DNA from: an uncultured Bacteroidales bacterium
GTDB lineage: Bacteria > Bacteroidota > Bacteroidia > Bacteroidales > UBA932
Length of the DNA stretch: 8,950 nucleotides
Direction: 5' to 3'
NCBI GenBank assembly: GCA_946405485.1
Contig: CAMJHJ010000089.1
Coordinates: 1 to 8,950, forward strand
The position numbers and the translations under genes are program-made. Under the pieces are notes generated by a model. It searched no databases and was not told the DNA's origin. It worked only from the letters and a program-made list of their open reading frames with translations. Shown piece by piece: positions 5,011 through 8,950 of this stretch. The number at the start of each line of letters is the position of its first letter. Position 1 is the first letter of the stretch.

Positions 5011-7474
5011 GGAAAACAATGCAAGTACGATTTTAGAAGGTTTGAACGGCGAGCAGAAGCGGGCCGTTCAGTGTGTGGAAGGACCGGTACTGATTGTTGC
5101 GGGGGCCGGGTCCGGCAAGACCCGGGTCCTGACGAGCCGCATTGCTTACATCCTCTCGCAGGGCTGCGATGCGTCCCGGATCCTGGCGCTGACTTTTACG
5201 AAAAAGGCAGCCAATGAAATGAAAGAGCGGATCGCCGCCATGGTGGGGGAGCGTCGCGCCCGCAGGTTGCGGATGGGGACCTTCCACTCGGTCTTCGTGC
5301 GATTCCTGCGCGAATATGCGGAAGCGCTGGGCTATCCCGAGTCTTTTACCATTTACGACCAGAGTGACTCGACCAGCGCCGTGAAGGCCTGCATCAAAGA
5401 GCTTCAGTTGGACGACAAGGTCTATAAACCCAAGGATGTGCTTTCGCGCATCTCGATGGCGAAGAACAACCTCGTCACCGAGGCGGCTTATCGGAACAAT
5501 CCTGCCATCCTCACGTCTGACCAGCATGGCAAGCGGCCCCGCCTGTGCGACGTATATTCGCTTTACCAGCAGAAATGCCGTCAGTCCGGTGTGATGGACT
5601 TCGACGACATCCTGCTCAATATGAACATCCTGCTGCGCGACTTCCCGGCGGCGCTCGAGTCCATCGCTTCCCGCTTTGATTACATCCTGGTCGATGAGTA
5701 TCAGGATACCAATTACGCGCAGTACCTGATCTTGAAGAAACTGGCCCAATGGCACCGCAACCTTTGCGTGGTGGGTGATGACTCGCAGTCCATCTATGCG
5801 TTCCGCGGGGCCAAGATCGAGAATATCCTCAATTTCAAGAAAGACTATCCGGAGTGCAAGACCTTCCGGCTGGAGCAGAACTACCGTTCCACGCAGACCA
5901 TCGTCGATGCGGCCAATTCCCTGATCGCGCACAATGAGGGACGCATTCCCAAGGAATGTTTTTCGCGGGCCGAGGCGGGAGACAAGATCCGCATCATACG
6001 CAGCGGCAGCGAAGTAGAGGAGGCGATGATGGTCGCATCGACCATCCTGGAGCGGATGCGTGAGAAGAAAGCGCAGTATCAGGATTTCGCGATCCTGTAC
6101 CGGACCAATTCGCAGTCCCGCGCCATCGAGGAAGCCCTTCGCCGGCGCAACCTGCCCTACATCGTTTATTCCGGCAACGCCTTTTTCGACCGGGCTGAGG
6201 TCAAGGATATGATGGCGTATTTCAAGTTGTTGGTCAATCCCAACGATGACGAATCTTTCAAGCGGGTGGTCAACAAACCCGCCCGCGGGATCGGTGATAC
6301 TTCGCTGAACGCCCTTTCAGCGGCGGCACGCGCCAAGGACATGAGTCTTTTCCGTGCCGCCTTTGAAAAGGACCTGGAAGCGTATGGTCTCCGGAATGCC
6401 GCCGCCCTCAAGATCCTTGCCTTTTGCGGGATGATAGGGAAGCTGGCCGACCGTGCCGCGCTTACCGACGCCCATGAACTGGCACTGCGGATTGCGGACC
6501 AGTCGGGGCTTTATGCCTTTTATAAAGAAGATACGAGCATTGAAGGGCTGTCCCGTTTCGCCAATGTGGAGGAACTGGTCAACAGCGTGAAAACATTCGT
6601 GGAAGAGCGCCAGAATGAGATCCTTGCCGACTTGGAGGATGCCGGAGCTTCGGAGGAACTGCCGCTCGTCAACTTGGGCGACTATCTGGAAAACGTCTCC
6701 CTGCTCAGTAACGTGGATGCCACGGACGACGAAGACGCCGGCAACCGCATCGCCCTCATGACCGCCCATTCCGCCAAGGGCCTGGAGTTCCCTTATGTGT
6801 TTATCACGGGCTTGGAAGACAATCTGTTTCCTTCCGGCAATATGATTTCCTCCAAGGCCGATATCGAGGAAGAACGGCGCCTGTTCTATGTCGCCCTGAC
6901 CCGGGCGCAGAAGGAAGTGGTGCTGACCTATGCGGATACACGGATGCGCAACGGTTCGCACGAATCCAATTCGCCGAGCCGTTTCCTACGGGAGATCGAT
7001 GCCCGTTACCTGGCCAATCCGCTTGGGGAAGACGATGAGGAGGATGATTTCTCCGGTTTCTCCGGTTTCGGAGGATTTGGCTCCCGTTTCGGCCACGGAT
7101 CCCGTTTCGGCGGCTCCCGCCCCGAATCTGCGGGCTCCGGTTATCGCTATGGGGCTTCCGGCGGTGTCCGGTATGAGCCGCGTCCGGCCCGGCCGACCGT
7201 CAAGGCGGTTCCGGACAAGACGGCGGTCTATGCCGGAAAGGCGGCGGTCCTGAACCGTCCGCTTCCGCCGAAGATTCCGGATGCGGAATTCGTCCCCGTG
7301 CCGATGTCGGCCATCAAGGTGGGGCAGCGCATCGAGCACAACCGCTTCGGCGGCGGCCTTGTGGAAGAGATCACCGGCACCATCCCCGAATTGAAAGCGC
7401 GGATCAACTTCGACGCCTATGGCGAAAAGGTGATCCTCCTGAAATATGCCAAATTGAGATTTGAAACCAAATGA
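5009..7474 (+). CDS. uvrD: UvrD/PcrA-type ATP-dependent DNA helicase
   Basis: This is a superfamily 1A 3'-5' DNA helicase that acts in nucleotide excision repair, mismatch repair and clearing of replication or transcription blocks. All 821 residues are present. The motifs in order are: Q motif near Gln16; Walker A GAGSGKT 32-38; motif Ia ALTFTKKAANEMKERI about 60-75; Walker B DEYQD 229-233; motif III GDDSQSIYAFRGA 256-268; motif IV EQNYRST 289-295; motif V MTAHSAKGLEFPYVFITGLE about 584-603; motif VI RRLFYVALTRAQ 623-634. After about residue 672 comes an acidic run, then a Gly/Phe/Arg-rich linker. A C-terminal module at about 767-821 (VGQRIEHNRFGGGLVEEI) resembles the PcrA Tudor-like domain that binds RNA polymerase. 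The start is the first ATG after the divergent promoter region and has no SD. UvrD, PcrA and Rep cannot be fully separated by eye; the C-terminal module favours PcrA/UvrD. Confidence 0.95.
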   Translation: MENNASTILEGLNGEQKRAVQCVEGPVLIVAGAGSGKTRVLTSRIAYILSQGCDASRILALTFTKKAANEMKERIAAMVGERRARRLRMGTFHSVFVRFLREYAEALGYPESFTIYDQSDSTSAVKACIKELQLDDKVYKPKDVLSRISMAKNNLVTEAAYRNNPAILTSDQHGKRPRLCDVYSLYQQKCRQSGVMDFDDILLNMNILLRDFPAALESIASRFDYILVDEYQDTNYAQYLILKKLAQWHRNLCVVGDDSQSIYAFRGAKIENILNFKKDYPECKTFRLEQNYRSTQTIVDAANSLIAHNEGRIPKECFSRAEAGDKIRIIRSGSEVEEAMMVASTILERMREKKAQYQDFAILYRTNSQSRAIEEALRRRNLPYIVYSGNAFFDRAEVKDMMAYFKLLVNPNDDESFKRVVNKPARGIGDTSLNALSAAARAKDMSLFRAAFEKDLEAYGLRNAAALKILAFCGMIGKLADRAALTDAHELALRIADQSGLYAFYKEDTSIEGLSRFANVEELVNSVKTFVEERQNEILADLEDAGASEELPLVNLGDYLENVSLLSNVDATDDEDAGNRIALMTAHSAKGLEFPYVFITGLEDNLFPSGNMISSKADIEEERRLFYVALTRAQKEVVLTYADTRMRNGSHESNSPSRFLREIDARYLANPLGEDDEEDDFSGFSGFGGFGSRFGHGSRFGGSRPESAGSGYRYGASGGVRYEPRPARPTVKAVPDKTAVYAGKAAVLNRPLPPKIPDAEFVPVPMSAIKVGQRIEHNRFGGGLVEEITGTIPELKARINFDAYGEKVILLKYAKLRFETK
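7049..7120 (+). repeat. Low-complexity Gly/Phe/Arg repeat region inside uvrD
   Basis: This stretch encodes residues 681-704, FSGFSGFGGFGSRFGHGSRF and a few more. At DNA level it contains two adjacent copies of a 9-base unit, TCCGGTTTC, at 7052-7069, and two copies of TCCCGTTTCGG at 7082-7092 and 7100-7110. It follows an acidic run (EDDEEDD) and joins the helicase core to the C-terminal Tudor-like module. The short repeats suggest growth by slippage or duplication. Confidence 0.8.
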
Positions 7475-7481
7475 TATTTGT

Positions 7482-8950
7482 ATGAAACGTTTTCTTTCAT
7501 TGATGATTGCGGCGCTCGCGCTGGTAAGCGCGGTGTCGTGCTCCCGGTATGAGACGGTCAAGAATGACCCGCTCAAGACCAAGATCTACACCCTGGACAA
7601 CGGCCTGAAGGTCTATATGTCCGTCAATAAGGAGGAACCCCGCATCCAGACCTATATCGCGGTCAAGGTGGGCGGAAAGAACGATCCCTCCGAGACCACG
7701 GGCCTGGCCCATTACTTCGAGCATCTGATGTTCAAGGGTACCCCCCATTTCGGCACCTCCGACTATGAGGCGGAGAAACCCCTTCTGGATGAGATCGAGG
7801 CCCTTTTCGAGACCTACCGCAAGACCACGGATCCCGCCGAGCGCGAGGCTCTCTATCACAGGATCGATTCCGTCAGTTATGAGGCATCCAAGATTTCCAT
7901 CCCCAACGAGTATGACAAGCTGATGGCGATGATCGGCGCCCAGGGCACCAACGCCTGGACCTCCCATGACGAGACGGTCTATACGGAAGACATCCCTTCC
8001 AACCAGATCGACAACTGGGCCCGCATCCAGGCCGACCGTTTCCGCAACACCGTGATCCGCGGTTTCCATACTGAACTGGAGACCATCTACGAAGAGAAAA
8101 ACATGTCCCTGACGCAGGACAGCCGCAAGATGTGGGAGGCCCTCGACCAGGCGCTGTTCCCGCACCACCCCTATGGCAAACAGACCGTCCTCGGTACGCA
8201 GGAGCACCTGAAGAACCCTTCGATCACCAACGTGAAGAAATACCACGACACGTATTACGTGCCGAACAACATCGCCATTTGCGTGGCGGGTGATTTCAAC
8301 CCCAAGGAAATGGTCGCCGTGATTGAGAAGTATTTCGGCGATTGGAAACCCAATCCGGAAATCCCTGTCCTCCAGTTTGAGAAAGAAGCTCCCATCACGG
8401 CTCCGGTCGTTAAGGAAGTGTTCGGCCTGGAGGCTGAGAATATCGTGGTCGGATGGCCGCTGCCCGGCGCGTCGGATCTCAAGAATACGGCCGTGGCCGA
8501 GATTGCCGGTTCCATCCTGAGCAACGGTACCGCCGGCCTGATGGACCTGGACCTGAACCAGCAGCAGAAAGTGCTCGGCGCCTTTGCCGGCACCAATGTC
8601 CAGCCGGACTATTGCTCGTTCCTGGCGATGGGCCGCCCCAAGGAGGGCCAGACCCTGGAAGAGGTGCGTGACCTGTTGCTCGCCGAGGCGGCGAAGCTCC
8701 GCACAGGCGAATTCGACGAGGGGCTGATCGAGGCTACGATCAACAACCTGCGCCTGGACAAGATGCAGCAGCTGGAACACAATTCCTCCCGTGCCGGCGC
8801 CTATGTGAATGCATTCATCAACGGCGTGGATTGGAAAGATGCAGCGTTGGAGTTGGACCGCTATGCCGCCGTGACCAAGGATGACATCGTCGCCTGGGCG
8901 AACGAGTTCCTGCCGGAGAACGGTTATGCCGTGGTGTACAAGCGCCAGGG
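7482..8950 (+). CDS. M16 (insulinase/pitrilysin family) zinc metalloprotease lipoprotein, N-terminal part, cut by window edge
   Basis: This is the first 489 codons of an M16 zinc peptidase; related bacterial proteins often have two M16 modules and about 900 residues. The N-terminus is a lipoprotein signal, KRFLSLMIAALALVSAVSC, with the lipid-carrying Cys at residue 20, so the mature enzyme should be anchored in the cell envelope. The inverted zinc motif HYFEH (His77, Glu80, His81) is intact. The third zinc ligand is most likely Glu205 in ELETIYEEKN, with Glu198 seven residues before it as in pitrilysin. His81 to Glu205 is far longer than the classic 76-residue spacing because of an insertion at about residues 98-145 rich in charged residues. 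The gene starts 7 bases after uvrD without an SD and is probably cotranscribed with it. The protease class is firm; the substrate is unknown. Confidence 0.9.
   Translation, partial: MKRFLSLMIAALALVSAVSCSRYETVKNDPLKTKIYTLDNGLKVYMSVNKEEPRIQTYIAVKVGGKNDPSETTGLAHYFEHLMFKGTPHFGTSDYEAEKPLLDEIEALFETYRKTTDPAEREALYHRIDSVSYEASKISIPNEYDKLMAMIGAQGTNAWTSHDETVYTEDIPSNQIDNWARIQADRFRNTVIRGFHTELETIYEEKNMSLTQDSRKMWEALDQALFPHHPYGKQTVLGTQEHLKNPSITNVKKYHDTYYVPNNIAICVAGDFNPKEMVAVIEKYFGDWKPNPEIPVLQFEKEAPITAPVVKEVFGLEAENIVVGWPLPGASDLKNTAVAEIAGSILSNGTAGLMDLDLNQQQKVLGAFAGTNVQPDYCSFLAMGRPKEGQTLEEVRDLLLAEAAKLRTGEFDEGLIEATINNLRLDKMQQLEHNSSRAGAYVNAFINGVDWKDAALELDRYAAVTKDDIVAWANEFLPENGYAVVYKRQ

Noticed and set aside
5033..5932. 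A 299-codon open frame on the minus strand opposite uvrD
   Set aside because: It is codon-aligned with uvrD and explained by the same avoidance of a few codons. It has no recognisable domain.
7473..7480. GATATTTG before the M16 start, one base from the Bacteroidetes -7 consensus
   Set aside because: A transcript from here would start after the M16 ATG. The 7-base gap to uvrD makes cotranscription the simpler reading.
7474..7500. Terminator between uvrD and the M16 gene
   Set aside because: No GC-rich stem followed by a T run is visible in the 7-base gap or its flanks.
7497..8780. A 427-codon open frame on the minus strand opposite the M16 gene
   Set aside because: It is codon-aligned with the M16 gene, which has a signal peptide and an intact zinc motif. 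The antisense protein shows no family features.

Overview
The window looks like a chromosomal housekeeping stretch of a GC-rich member of the Bacteroidetes, most likely order Bacteroidales. The evidence is a complete-looking Na+-translocating NADH:quinone reductase (Nqr) operon with Bacteroidetes-like protein sequences, a Bacteroidetes-type -7 promoter element (TAnnTTTG form) in front of nqrA, mostly absent Shine-Dalgarno (SD) sites, and a lipoprotein M16 peptidase of a type common in that phylum. Coding DNA is clearly GC-rich, while the one real intergenic gap is AT-rich. The genus cannot be named from this sequence alone.

Minus strand, 1-4931: the operon nqrA-nqrB-nqrC-nqrD-nqrE-nqrF reads right to left with gaps of 5 to 18 bases. 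nqrF runs off the left edge after 104 codons. All cofactor residues that can be checked are present: the flavinylated Thr of NqrB and NqrC, the two Fe-S cysteines each of NqrD and NqrE, and the first three ferredoxin cysteines of NqrF. The complex oxidises NADH, reduces quinone (probably menaquinone in this phylum) and pumps Na+ outward.

Intergenic 4932-5008: 77 AT-rich bases form a divergent promoter region. It holds a good -7 element for nqrA and two short inverted repeats, one in the expected nqrA leader and one touching the uvrD start codon.

Plus strand, 5009-8950: a UvrD/PcrA-type superfamily 1 DNA helicase with all helicase motifs, an unusual acidic then Gly/Phe/Arg-rich linker, and a C-terminal Tudor-like module. 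It is followed after 7 bases by a lipoprotein M16 (insulinase-type) zinc protease, cut by the right edge. The two are probably cotranscribed, though their functions have no obvious link.

I found no RNA genes, mobile elements, CRISPR arrays or phage features, and no convincing sign of an undescribed system. The points worth a second look are small: the NqrC tail, the helicase linker, the spacing of the M16 zinc site, selective SD use within the nqr operon, and the dyads in the divergent promoter.
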